This document shows positions 53,500 through 63,865 of a DNA stretch of 64,000 nt, piece after piece. The stretch is from Skeletonema tropicum (Eukaryota > Bacillariophyta > Thalassiosirophyceae > Thalassiosirales > Thalassiosiraceae), in contig CM074130.1 of NCBI GenBank assembly GCA_037178625.1, positions 1,178,001 through 1,242,000 on the forward strand, read 5' to 3'. Each line of letters opens with the position of its first letter. Position 1 is the first letter of the stretch. The translations under genes were made by a program, and so were the position numbers. The notes beneath the pieces were generated by a model. The model was given only the letters and a program-made list of their open reading frames with translations, was not told the origin of the DNA and searched no databases.

Positions 53500-54783
53500 A
53501 TGAATCTAATCAACAGCTTCAATCTCCTCTCGTCAGTGTCGACTGAGGTTGCAAGAACAGCAAGCATGCTTGCTTCTGCTTCCAGCAGAAACCTAAAAGG
53601 TACTGCTTCCAATAGAAATCTGAAAGGCGACATAATTAGAAAAGGCAACGTTGCATGTAAATTCAACCTTACAGATGCATACCTTGCCGACAAGTCAAAC
53701 ACTGAGATATATACATACGAGGCAGGCGATGCTTGTTCCTTCGGTGTCACTACGATTTCATATATGACGTCACCTGTCACGCATAACATCATGAACGGAG
53801 TCAACTCAAACACTTTCGAACTGCAGACTTGCTATCACCTTGCCGTAATGAGAACGGATGACGTAGACGGCACCACACTATGTTTTGAAGATGGGAGCAT
53901 TAAAACTAGTTCGACACAATACAGAGATGGGTCTGCTTCATTTGTGATTGCCGGTGGGGAGATGGCGCTCAACCCGAAAGATGTCAGGGAGTGGACTAAC
54001 GTTGCCGTCAATGGAAAAGACACTTTAGAATCTCCAGGATTCTACTACATGGAGGAAGGATTTGCCGCAGGTGATGTTGTTTTCGTCAGTGCATTTGAGG
54101 CAGAAGCAAACTACACAAATTTTAGAGGGAAATATGTCGACCTTTGCCAATCCATTGAGGATTATGGTGCTACATCTGCTCCGACTCCGAGCACAGTCTT
54201 TGATGATAGCGATGATGCAGTTGAGAAAGGCAACGTCGCGTGCGGCTTCGACGCAAATGTTAATGACGCTGAAGTTCACACGTATGAGGCTGGCGAGGCT
54301 TGTCCTTTTGCGATAACGACAGTGTCATATATGACCTCTCCTCTATCAGAACAAATTACCAGCGGGTTTAATTCAAACACGTATGAACTGTCGGCATCCT
54401 ATCACCTTGCTGCAATGAGGGACAATGATGGCACTGCATACTGTATTGACAATGCATCTCTCAAATCTGGTTCAACACAATACCGCGATGGCTCTGCTAC
54501 GTTTTCAGGAGTTGGGGGAGAGCATGTACTCACTGCTGATAGTACCATAGGGGATTGGACATCAATTAACGTCAATGGTGGTGACAGTGTGAATGGATTC
54601 TACTATATGGAGGATGGCGTTATAGAAGGCGAAGTTATATTCACGACTCCATTTGAGACGATCGCAAATTTTACTAAAATTGAAGGATCATTCATTGAAC
54701 TTTGCCAAGCCATTGAAAGTGCTGTTCCGACGGCGGCTCCGACTCCGGTCTCAGGTTTTGAAAAGAATATCTGTAAGGTGTGA
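53500..54783 (+). CDS. Secreted protein with two copies of the same unrecognised domain
   Basis: 427 residues. It starts MNLINSFNLLSSVS, almost as the upstream paralogue. Two domain copies (about residues 45-215 and 235-415) follow, each with NVAC, YEAGxAC, TTxSYMTSP, SNTxEL, YHLAxMR, STQYRDGSA and GFYYMEEG/GFYYMEDG. Thr/Pro linkers (APTPST, AAPTP) join and end the copies. There is a short RNLKG duplication near residue 30-43 (NLKGTASNRNLKG). No hydrophobic GPI tail is present, unlike the paralogue, so it may be soluble or cell-wall bound, or truncated after the second copy. Function unknown. Confidence 0.75.
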   Translation: MNLINSFNLLSSVSTEVARTASMLASASSRNLKGTASNRNLKGDIIRKGNVACKFNLTDAYLADKSNTEIYTYEAGDACSFGVTTISYMTSPVTHNIMNGVNSNTFELQTCYHLAVMRTDDVDGTTLCFEDGSIKTSSTQYRDGSASFVIAGGEMALNPKDVREWTNVAVNGKDTLESPGFYYMEEGFAAGDVVFVSAFEAEANYTNFRGKYVDLCQSIEDYGATSAPTPSTVFDDSDDAVEKGNVACGFDANVNDAEVHTYEAGEACPFAITTVSYMTSPLSEQITSGFNSNTYELSASYHLAAMRDNDGTAYCIDNASLKSGSTQYRDGSATFSGVGGEHVLTADSTIGDWTSINVNGGDSVNGFYYMEDGVIEGEVIFTTPFETIANFTKIEGSFIELCQAIESAVPTAAPTPVSGFEKNICKV

Positions 54784-55041
54784 TGCTCTGCAGGAACCAG
54801 TTGAAGGATCCTGCCTTGATATTATATGTTCGATGTTTAAAATGACAGTGAATAAAATATGTTTGTAAATAGGACATAATTTACCTGCTTTAGATGCGAA
54901 ACTATTATTACTTTCCTGGTGTACGAGGATATTCTTCACTCTGTTGCTGTAGCTGAATTGACTTCATACACAACAATCAGATGTTCGATGTTCTGATCAG
55001 AATATATAAGACAGGCGCAAACAAGAAGAGCTAGGGCAAAT

Positions 55042-55482
55042 TTAAGTAGATAGTTCTTCAGCATAGAGCAACGAAAACTCCCCGTATGATAACATCCATA
55101 CGATAGAGAAGTACAGCTTATCCATCGAATCTTTGCACCGCTGACGCAACTGTTCCACACGCACAACCGCGCTTTCCATCAAATCAGCTGAACCACTGTT
55201 TTGCCATCTGAGTAATGTTGCTCTGCAATGTTGGTACATCGTAGCAAGAAGCGCAAGGACATGACCTAAATAGATCGCCTGGTGCAACATACTCTCAGCA
55301 GTATGATAGTAAATCTCCTGCTCCATCATTTGAAGTGGGGTGAGAGAGCTAGAATCACGATACTCCCAACTTATTTCCCTTCGTGCCCTCCGGATGCCAT
55401 ATTGGATTCTTTCATCCTCATCGTCGGAAGCGTCATCAAATTCGTCTCTAACTCTGCGGCCATTTCGATTTCGATGTGTCAT
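55042..55482 (-). CDS. Hypothetical small protein
   Basis: 146 residues. An Arg/Asp/Glu-rich N terminus (NGRRVRDEFDDASDDEDER) is followed by helices: SLTPLQMMEQEIYYHTAESML and an alternating hydrophobic stretch (HQAIYLGHVLALLATMYQHC). No signal peptide or known domain. The layout (acidic, helical, one semi-hydrophobic helix) would suit a SNARE-like or vesicle-associated helical protein, but I cannot assign it. Confidence 0.55.
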   Translation of the reverse strand: MTHRNRNGRRVRDEFDDASDDEDERIQYGIRRARREISWEYRDSSSLTPLQMMEQEIYYHTAESMLHQAIYLGHVLALLATMYQHCRATLLRWQNSGSADLMESAVVRVEQLRQRCKDSMDKLYFSIVWMLSYGEFSLLYAEELST

Positions 55483-55876
55483 CTTGACTGGAATGTTTTA
55501 TTGTTGTTCCCCAGTTGATCGGCTGCGTATTGAGTTGATAGTGGTAAGATTAGATGAGGAAGCTAGCTGGCCAGCGAGCGCAGGCAGCGCATCGTGGTGC
55601 TCTTTTTCGTGGGAGGTTGTTGTCAAAATTTGAAATGTGCACCAGGAATTTCTCGTACTCCAGACAAGGGGGCGGGGGGCAGTGCCTCTGAAGTGCAATC
55701 ACACTGCCTACTAATTCACCTACCAACGTACCATCAAACCACCAACCATGAAATCCCCATACAAGATAACCAGCCAATACACGCCATCTGCGCATAGTAC
55801 TACCTAATACTTGCGAGGACTACAACCCTGCCGCTCGGCCTTATGCATGCTGATTAGGCACACAGCATAACATAAT
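55483..55876. other. Divergent intergenic region
   Basis: Spacer between the hypothetical gene and the TPR-like gene; holds both promoters. No other feature seen. Confidence 0.4.
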
Positions 55877-58192
55877 ATGAGTGCTGCCCTCTCGTCCATG
55901 CGTTTACGTCACTGCGCTTCGCAGATGCGTAGGGTTTCTAGTTACATATCAGAACTAAAACATCATTATTCATCAGAGGCTGTTATAAACAATGGTATTC
56001 ATCGTCCATCCTGTGGAATTGTTGCACCAAAATCAGCTAATCAAATGCATGTAAATGTTTCTGCTGATATGCGGCAATTCAGTAATGACGTGCAAAATAA
56101 CAATGAAAGTCATCTTCCGCCTGGAGTGAAACGACAGTCTGATTTCTTCGGAGAGGCCATCACTTTTGTAAATGATATCGATGAATCACTAATCACATCT
56201 ATTGATGAAGCAATGCAAGTTTCATGCTCAAATCAAAATGCAAAAGTTCAACACGACATAGCAAAGGCAGTTGAGTCGTTTGATGGGATGGCACTTTGTA
56301 TCGTTTCTCGTGGTGCCAGCAATCTACAAACCGGTAACGATGGTGATGGGCCAGATGCAAAAGCAATGCACTCTTCTGCAATGACTTGGAGTGAACTTCT
56401 CAAATGTGCAAGTGAATGGAATAATGGTAACGAGCGGTGCACTTCGCCAATGTTGGCAGTAGCAGCTGTAGCTCCATTGCTTGCTCAGGGTGGGAAAGAT
56501 TATGTTCATCGAATTGACAAACTGTTAAGCGCCACACAAAGTCCACCTCCGAGCTTGATGAAGATTGCAAAACACGCAGCTTCGTTTCGTGATGCTTTCA
56601 TATCAACATCCGACGGCGATACTACAATACCTCTTCTCACCCCTCGAGAGAGATTTCATCTACACGCATTATCAATGTTGATCGAGAACAATCACCGCTG
56701 TGCGATGGGGGCGTATCTACGGTTACTAGAATTATATCCTGGAGACTTATTAGGTCTCAGTTTAGCTCTCGATGTTGCATATTCTTTGGGAGACGGTGAA
56801 GCAGCAAGAGTAGCCGCAACAAATGTCTCCACTTATTGGTCAGAACGTGATGGAGGTACATTACGCTTACATCCAACACAGTCTGGTCAAACACTTGCTA
56901 GTTCACTTGTGGCAGTCGGTCTGTCATCTTCGTCTGCTTTATCACGCGCCGCTACTGCAGAGACCCTTATAGAGATGGCGATAGCAAGAGATCCAGACGG
57001 AGCGGGTGGAACTTCGGTTTGGGCACTATCCAACATTTTAGGTTCAGAGGGACGATCATCCGAAATGGTTTCAAGGCTTGCTGGGTTTGATGGGACGCAA
57101 TTATATCAGAATTGTGGTTTTTTGAACTTTCACACAAGAATGGCTGGTTACGGGGGGATTGCTCTCTTGGATCGACGAGGGGCAGCTTCTGAACGGTCAT
57201 CACTTCGATTGTATGATGGTGGCTTCGCCCAACTCTTAGATTACAGTGGCAATAACGCAGCAGGAATAAACAATGGCGGAGAAGGAGTTGTACTGAGAGA
57301 TATGAAAGTTCCAAGAAGCGTTGCTAGTGATGTCGTTGGGTCCATATTTTCTGGTTGGTTTGGCAATGATGATGCGAAAGAGAAAGAAAACGAGCCTTCA
57401 CTGCAAGACCAAGACAATGTACAACGAATGAAGCAAAAAGCACGAACATTGGAGGATACTCTCTGCTGGCTTCCTCCTAGCCCGATCCTGTTAACGCAGG
57501 CAACATCGTTGTTGTTTCGACTCACTTTAGTGGATGGCGTGTCACCATCTGATCATCGATGGGTGGACTTGAAGGCTGCGTGGAAATATTCATTAGAAAT
57601 AGGGGATGAAGCGAATCCACAAAAACCATTTGAATTCATGCCAATGGCATTATTGGCATCTTCGCTATTGTTAGATCCAGAAACTCTACATGTCGAGAAT
57701 GTTCCCACGCGTTTGGAGAGTGCCATGCAAGGTTTGAATAAGATGGGCAAGCTATTGAAACTTGGTCAATCACAAGATAAAACATCAACAACAGCATCGG
57801 AATGGAACGAAGTCTTGATAGACCTCGCCCAAGCAAGAGATTCTTGCCAAAGATGGGAAATGCCTGATGGGATGGAGTCTGCAACTTATTTGTCAACACG
57901 TAGTAATAGTGGCGATAACTCAAAACCTCAATATCCAATTGGATGGGATTTTGATGTACGTCAATTTCTAGAGCATGGGCTCTGCTACGCTGCAGTCCGA
58001 GTTGGTGACTATGAGAGTTTATGCCTAGCGAGAGCAATATGCAGTGAGGGGACGACACTTAGACAAAATTGCCCCGAATTATGGTGGAGATATAGCGTTG
58101 TTCTGGATATGCTTGGTGATGAGGTGGCAGCAGAAAATGCAAGAGCTGCCTCAATTAGCTTAGGAAGCGGTGAAGGTGGTGCAACTAACTAA
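55877..58192 (+). CDS. TPR-like helical-repeat protein, possibly mitochondrial
   Basis: 771 residues, single exon, no frame problem. The N terminus (SMRLRHCASQMRRVSSYISEL) is Arg/Ser-rich like a mitochondrial presequence. The middle has paired helices of TPR type (HALSMLIENNHRCAMGAYLR with LELYPGDLLGLSLALDVAYS), as in TTC38-like proteins. The C terminus ends with more helix pairs (FLEHGLCYAAVRVGDYES, then WWRYSVVLDMLGDEVAAEN). Probably a protein-binding scaffold; no catalytic motif. It converges on ISCA1, with 82 bp between stops. Confidence 0.6.
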   Translation: MSAALSSMRLRHCASQMRRVSSYISELKHHYSSEAVINNGIHRPSCGIVAPKSANQMHVNVSADMRQFSNDVQNNNESHLPPGVKRQSDFFGEAITFVNDIDESLITSIDEAMQVSCSNQNAKVQHDIAKAVESFDGMALCIVSRGASNLQTGNDGDGPDAKAMHSSAMTWSELLKCASEWNNGNERCTSPMLAVAAVAPLLAQGGKDYVHRIDKLLSATQSPPPSLMKIAKHAASFRDAFISTSDGDTTIPLLTPRERFHLHALSMLIENNHRCAMGAYLRLLELYPGDLLGLSLALDVAYSLGDGEAARVAATNVSTYWSERDGGTLRLHPTQSGQTLASSLVAVGLSSSSALSRAATAETLIEMAIARDPDGAGGTSVWALSNILGSEGRSSEMVSRLAGFDGTQLYQNCGFLNFHTRMAGYGGIALLDRRGAASERSSLRLYDGGFAQLLDYSGNNAAGINNGGEGVVLRDMKVPRSVASDVVGSIFSGWFGNDDAKEKENEPSLQDQDNVQRMKQKARTLEDTLCWLPPSPILLTQATSLLFRLTLVDGVSPSDHRWVDLKAAWKYSLEIGDEANPQKPFEFMPMALLASSLLLDPETLHVENVPTRLESAMQGLNKMGKLLKLGQSQDKTSTTASEWNEVLIDLAQARDSCQRWEMPDGMESATYLSTRSNSGDNSKPQYPIGWDFDVRQFLEHGLCYAAVRVGDYESLCLARAICSEGTTLRQNCPELWWRYSVVLDMLGDEVAAENARAASISLGSGEGGATN

Positions 58193-58274
58193 ACCCTGTT
58201 ATATTATTTACATCCTCTACAATCCTCCAAGCAGTAATATGATTTGTTTCCACACAAAAACAAATTCCACCCTC

Positions 58275-58955
58275 TCAAACATTAAAGCTCTCTCCACAGC
58301 CACACTCTCCCTTCGAATTGGGATTAGTAAACGTAAATTCCGACGTCATAACAGTATCAAGATAGTCCATTTCCGTCCCAATCACATTCATAAGTGCCAT
58401 CGGTTCCACAAACACTTTTAATCCATTCCCCTCCATATCCGGCGAGGGTAAATTTATTGTCATGGCCTCATCTCGTGGGTGGTTTTGTAAATGATTTTCG
58501 TAAGCGTAGTTAAGTGTGTAGGAGAGGCCGTTGCACCCTCGTTTCTTTGTGCCGAGGCGGATACCGATTGCTGGACCGTCTGGGCTGCCGGGGTTGTTGA
58601 GGTTGTGTTGTGAGATTAGGAAATGGATGCGGGCTGCGGCGGTGGGTGTGATTGTGAGTGGATCGAGTGAGCGTCTTGTTCGCTTTGGCCTGGTTGATGA
58701 CGAGGGGGTTTGTTGATCATTACTATTTTTTTGTGGCATCATGGCCGCAGTTGAAAAATTATTGCGTGAAATATCATCTCTTGGCTGACCAAGATTTGCT
58801 TGGAGACTGAATAATTGCGAGGCTGCACAAGATGGCGATGACCATCGGTGGCTCAGCTGTGATGTTGATAATGATCTAATTACCGCCTCTTTTGCCCGAG
58901 CATTTCGTACCAAATTTCCACCCAATTTTAATGCACTGTTTATGGTCCGACTCAT
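58275..58955 (-). CDS. ISCA1: Mitochondrial A-type iron-sulfur carrier ISCA1-like
   Basis: 226 residues from the ATG at 58955 (further upstream only TTG). The N terminus is a presequence (ALKLGGNLVRNARAKEAVIR). After a Ser/Arg linker the HesB/IscA domain starts LTITPTAAARIHFLI. The three metal-binding Cys are in KKRGCNGLSYTLNY and in GECGCGESF near the C terminus. Known role: with ISCA2 and IBA57 it makes [4Fe-4S] clusters for mitochondrial enzymes such as aconitase and complex I. The long N-terminal extension is not part of the fold. Confidence 0.9.
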   Translation of the reverse strand: MSRTINSALKLGGNLVRNARAKEAVIRSLSTSQLSHRWSSPSCAASQLFSLQANLGQPRDDISRNNFSTAAMMPQKNSNDQQTPSSSTRPKRTRRSLDPLTITPTAAARIHFLISQHNLNNPGSPDGPAIGIRLGTKKRGCNGLSYTLNYAYENHLQNHPRDEAMTINLPSPDMEGNGLKVFVEPMALMNVIGTEMDYLDTVMTSEFTFTNPNSKGECGCGESFNV

Positions 58956-60755
58956 TGTATTTATTGACTGGGGCAATTTAGTTGTGGCTAATTCATAATA
59001 TGATGATAGAGGAGGAGGATCCTACCATATGGATTGGATTTCCATGGAGAAATAAAAAAGTGAAATCGGAGCTGGGATAGAGTTAGCAGTATATGTAGAA
59101 GGTACTTGGTAGTTACGTCAGAAATGTGACAAAAATCACATTTTGGCCGGTACACCACCTTTTACGATTCAAAGTGGGACGGCGGACAGACGGATCACGC
59201 ATCATCATCCACCTTCTCATTCTTTTTTTAGAGGGGCAAAATCGACCTAAACCATGGGATTATTGCCATAGTAATGATACTACACACCCAAAATTTACCT
59301 AAATGTGTGCCTTTCTTGATATGTTCCTGTTAACACTATATCGAATCACATATCCAGAAAGGCACACATTTGGGGTAAAATAGATAGTGATTTATGGCAC
59401 CACTAAGATGAGAGCTGCCACTTGCACAGGACCCTCATCCCCACCTTATCCTTGTAAATAACAATCTGTTGTGAGTGAACACATGTCAAATAGCCCATAT
59501 TCTGCTTCTATCTTACTTTATAAAACGTGTGACTACCCAATAAGTCTGTGGTTCTTAGTATTCATGCCAAAGGGGGGTATAAGCGGGGCAAAAATCTACA
59601 TAAAATTGTCAATTCGCAATGATACAGAAGTCTCCTGACATTGTACCAGATTCCACCCCCATCGACTTTAGTTTATCTCATCTTTCGTCCAGTTAGTATC
59701 ACGGTTCATCTGCATTTATCGGCGAAAAGTCAGAGTACCCCCACATAATGGCGATCAGCATCCCAAAGTATTAGCTCCAATTAGAACTTGTATTGTTGTC
59801 TGATCCGGTCTCTATCCAACAATATCTCTGATACGGATCAATCCTCTGCGCTATCAGTTGCATATAAGCAATATAGAGGCGACGGGGATGAAATAAATGA
59901 TGTTTGGATCATGTCATCGCATTGTAACACCGTCGTATGAAACGTTATCAAAATTCGATGACCCGTCGGTGGTGCATGTTGAACCCAGTGGAGTGTATTC
60001 AGAGTTGTCGACCCGTAAATCAGCCAAGACGACTCCGTTATACTCTTGGATGAAGTTGCCGTCGATGAATGGTGTTTGTATGACTTCACTATCACTATAT
60101 CCCCGATCATCAGGACCGGCGACACGATGATATGCCGATAAAAAGGCCGCTGCCAGGGACTGTATATTATGCACCTATCTCATACTCCAATGTAACCATG
60201 TTGTCAATTCATATATCAAAGACATGATAGAAGAGATATTCCTCGAAGTATAGAAGCGATGTCGTCGAAGTGGCAGTGATTTTGATAGGGCGAAGTGACG
60301 GCTGTCATCGTGGTGAACTACTAGCTTGGGTGGAGGTGGAAAAATCTTTCCTCATTTTTTGTCTGACCGCGTTTTATTGTCAAGTAGGAATTCAGTATGT
60401 TTAATTCCTACGTACCCCATGTAAGGACCTTGTCAAATTTCCACATTTTGGAGGATGGTGGGTACGGAGGTCTCTCAAAGCTAGTGATTTGTTAGGTGGC
60501 GCCATTTGTGGCCAAGTACTCTGTCACATTGTCGGGTACGGCGCTAGTTAAATTTGCTAGCAGAGCGCGGGTACGAGGGCTTGATTTGTCATTCTCGGAG
60601 TAACTTTTTTTTGCCAGAAAAGTGACAACTGTCTGCGTAGGAACTCCTACAGAATGTGATTTTGTCATTCTGGAGCGGGCTTCTGTAAAGCCTGTAACGC
60701 ACCATGATATTTTGAGCCGCCCGTAGCATCACGTCAAAAGCACAAGACCATCACC
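58956..60755. other. Long intergenic region
   Basis: About 1.8 kb without a supported gene. It contains the inverted repeat at 59287-59385. A minus-strand open frame around 59914-60174 has no ATG and no family match. GC content and codon patterns do not suggest a gene. Confidence 0.45.
59287..59385. repeat. Short inverted repeat (hairpin) element
   Basis: AAATTTACCTAAATGTGTGC with CTTTCTTGATATG is mirrored by CATATCCAGAAAGG with CACACATTTGGGGTAAA about 30 bp later. Stem about 33 bp with a few mismatches. A small foldback element or a structured RNA end. Confidence 0.7.
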
Positions 60756-61001
60756 ATGGTCAAAGCAGCATCGTCGACGAGTAGCAATGAGAAAGAGCAA
60801 GAAGCAGCCGCCTGTTAGAGGGCGGCGGCCAGCAGTATCTTAGCAACAAATCAAGTTCAAAAAAACATCGCCGCCGATCGGTGCCGTGGCGGCGGCGGCA
60901 GCAGCTTCGGTGTGGACGGAGGCACCGTCGATTTCGATGCAGGCGGGTTGGAATTCACTGTCTACAATGAATCAACAATGAAAGAAAAAGGGAAGCACTA
61001 A
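60756..61001 (+). other. ORF-like patch with one in-frame TAG
   Basis: ATG 60756 in an ideal context (CACCATGG). The frame runs MVKAASSTSSNEKEQEAAAC, then TAG at 60816-60818, then about 60 codons to TAA 60999: Ala/Gly-rich, then FGVDGGTVDFDAGGLEF and YNESTMKEKGKH. The frame two bases on is also open for about 50 codons and Arg-rich. This could be a first exon, a broken gene or chance; no family is recognised. Confidence 0.3.
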
Positions 61002-61806
61002 GCTTCCTAATTTATGGATTTCATGACAGCCTTCCATGGAAAAAGATGGTGATGTGTGCGTGTTTGATTTCCAGGCTCTCAAATGGATGCTCGAGTGAGG
61101 AATGTGAAGTGTGGAATCACATGGTCGTGCGGTGAGGGGTAGAAACCAGCAATACTTGTAGCAGCCCGATGCTGCTGCACGCTTTTGGACTGAATATTAT
61201 AGACTCGGTCGCAATGGGAGCAAGACCTGCCATACAATTCACTCGGTGTGAACGAAATCAAGAGAATGAAACTCGATAGAAATATTCGAGAAGAAAGTTG
61301 TTTAGGACTGTATGGAGCGTCTATGTGATAAAAAAATTCATTACGATGTTGCGATGGACGATATAAGAGAGTTTTATGGATATGAAACAGAATCAACGAA
61401 GATAATTGATGCAATGCTAAAAGACAGGCAATGATACAATGTAGAGGGCGGGATTCAGCCCAATCTCCGCTGACATAAGACTATATTAACATTATATAAT
61501 GTTTTTATTCGAGCAAATGCTGTCGTTGCTTTCATTTTGGCGTGTCCGTAATATTGAGGTTCTGCCTGGCTGCTCACCCACCAAGCCCCCTAGTGGAAAC
61601 CTACCATGTGAGACTCCCATCTCAAATCTGTCATTTTCTACGTTATCATCACTCATACGTACGGTCTAGGTAACGGATTGGTACTGGTAACGTACTTTCC
61701 ATTCGATCGATTCAATCATGAACATCAAATCAAGGGAATGACTAACCACTACTCCTCTATTATTTATGCTCTCTTATTCCTACGCCTCAAAGATACATAT
61801 CAACAT
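61002..61806. other. Intergenic, no supported gene
   Basis: About 800 bp downstream of the ORF-like patch, AT-rich around 61430-61510. No gene seen; the last part is the 3' flank of the sulfotransferase fusion gene. Confidence 0.4.
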
Positions 61807-63865
61807 CTAATACTTCCACAAATTATCCCAGTCTTCTTCTTCATAGCCCATCTCGTCTATCATCATCTTTGCAAACCTCTCATTGTGAGGTGCAAAGAAT
61901 CGTTCCAACCATCCTCTCAACTCATCCTTCCCACTAAGAGGATCTTCGTATTCTCTCGAATTCTTCTTTTCTGCATCGGGGATTTCGAACCTTGGTAATG
62001 ATAGAAACTCCATTGCTCGATTGACTACCCATTGGGCCCCCTTGCTGTCTGAGGACATGTCTTCTAGCTTCATTATGAGAAAGTTCTCCCTTGGAAAGGA
62101 CCTCAACCACTGCCGACATTGCAATGCATATAAACCTCTAGCTAAAGGCGCGTATGATCCACTACTCAATGGGATGCGGGTCGTCACATACCTCTCCCAA
62201 GCTTCATCTTCCTCTCGACTATCAATAAAATTCTCAAATACATCTCTATCAAATGTCGTTGTCTCCAAATCCCAATATGGTAGCAACCCGTCTTCTTTCA
62301 TGTGTTGGACATCTTGATCAAACACTTCTTCCAAAGTCTTTTCCCTCCACTCTGAGCCTCGTGCAGCAAGTTGTTCAGGTGTTCCATCCTTTGAGGTAAC
62401 CATAACATAGTGTGATATCGCCCTCTTGATAGGATCGCGAGTCATGATCATTAATTTTGGATTATGACAAAAACACTCCTTCAGCCGCGGAATGACTCGG
62501 TAATAATCTATCAGATAGCTCGGTGTAGAATCACCAGTGATTAGACTTGGATATTGCTTCATTGCATCGGCATGGTAAAACGAAAGACAGTGCTTTCTCC
62601 TTTCGTTGGTACATTTGGCATCATCATTCCACCTCCAATCGAAGCAATGGGTCTCCCGCCGCTTCGCCTTGACTACCCACGGATGCTGGTTGATATATTC
62701 ATATAAACTAGTAGTGCCGGCTTTTTGCGCTCCCAAAATCAAGAATTGGGGATATTGTTTCGTTCCTGCCTCCAATGCACGGTCAATACTTCGTCGTGTT
62801 TGGGTCAACACCTCACCTGGGCTGAGTTCGACTCGACGGACTGGGCAGTTTTGTTCCTTGCGCATTTCAAAAAAGGAGGGGTTGACATAATCCAAAATCA
62901 AATGTACTCGAAACAAATCTCCAGTATTCGACACAGCATGCTTTGCCTGATTATTCATTTCAAACACGTGACCTGGGGTGCAATCTACTCTCTCTAATGA
63001 TTGTTCAGTGGGTCCACATCGAAACAAGACCTTTGAAGGATCAGGGACAATGATGGGAACATGGACGCGGTGTGTATAACGAACCCATTCACCCTAAACC
63101 GACGAGTTTTTGTGAACATTGTGAGTATTTGAGCAGTAAATAATGATAAGAACATTCAAATAAGTGACTTACCGTATCATGATGCACAGGTATAGTAACA
63201 CCAGGAGGCAAACCAGCCAAGAGACAACGAACAAGTTGCGTTTTTTGAATACCTAAACAGTCCAATATTGGCTGAACCGCAGCATGCATTTGTTTTCCTA
63301 CCTTATTTCCTTCTTGGTACCAAGGGAGTGTGTAGGTGGTGTGTAGGAAGTCATCACAGAACATCAAAACAATCTTTTTGATCCCCCATCTGTCATGAGA
63401 TGGTCTTGTGATTGACACATTATTCTTTGCAGCATTTCGTTCGTTCCATAAGTTTGTACTGGGCATTGGCTTTGATGCTTTGGTGTTGTTAACGGTGACT
63501 CCAAATAACTTCTTTGCTGATTTCGACTTTGTTCCATTCTTTGGTTTATCATTTTCACTCTTCGGCAGCGGCGCAGGCTCGTTCACTCCCTCGGAGATTA
63601 GCTTGACGATTGGTGCAACATCAACTTGCCCACGAGATGATATGCACCAGTCTATATAGTTGTTGTTATTTGGCACTTCTACTTCATCTTGTGAATTCGG
63701 ATTGATTGGTGGTGATGTAGATGAATATGGACAAGTCGGCTTCAATTTCCATTCTTCAGGCACTTCTCCGTGGTTCACCCGCGGAGCACATGGCATCTGC
63801 GACTCGACAAGCTTGCATGCTGCTTTATGCTGCTTTGCTATTTCCGCTGGTGGTGTTTCCCCCAT
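61807..63865 (-). CDS. Aspartyl/asparaginyl hydroxylase-sulfotransferase fusion
   Basis: Exons 63865-63173 and 63093-61807 join in phase 0 (GTAAGT donor, GTTTAG acceptor) to 659 residues, with no frame problem. An N-terminal low-complexity region is followed by an Asp/Asn-hydroxylase cupin: LLAGLPPGVTIPVHHDT, then GEWVRYTHRVHVP, FRCGP and GHVFEMNNQAKHAVSN, with His ligands for Fe(II) and the Arg pair for 2-oxoglutarate. The C-terminal half is a PAPS sulfotransferase: FLILGAQKAGTTSLYEYI (5'-phosphosulfate loop), the 3'-phosphate motif MIMTRDPIKRAISHYVMV, and a later LARGLYALQCRQWLRSF. Together they would hydroxylate a residue or small molecule and sulfate a hydroxyl. No signal peptide at this start. 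Confidence 0.85.

Noticed and set aside
59914..60174. Minus-strand open frame with a fairly coding look
   Set aside because: It opens only from GTG, has no family match, and frames on the other strand are also open there.
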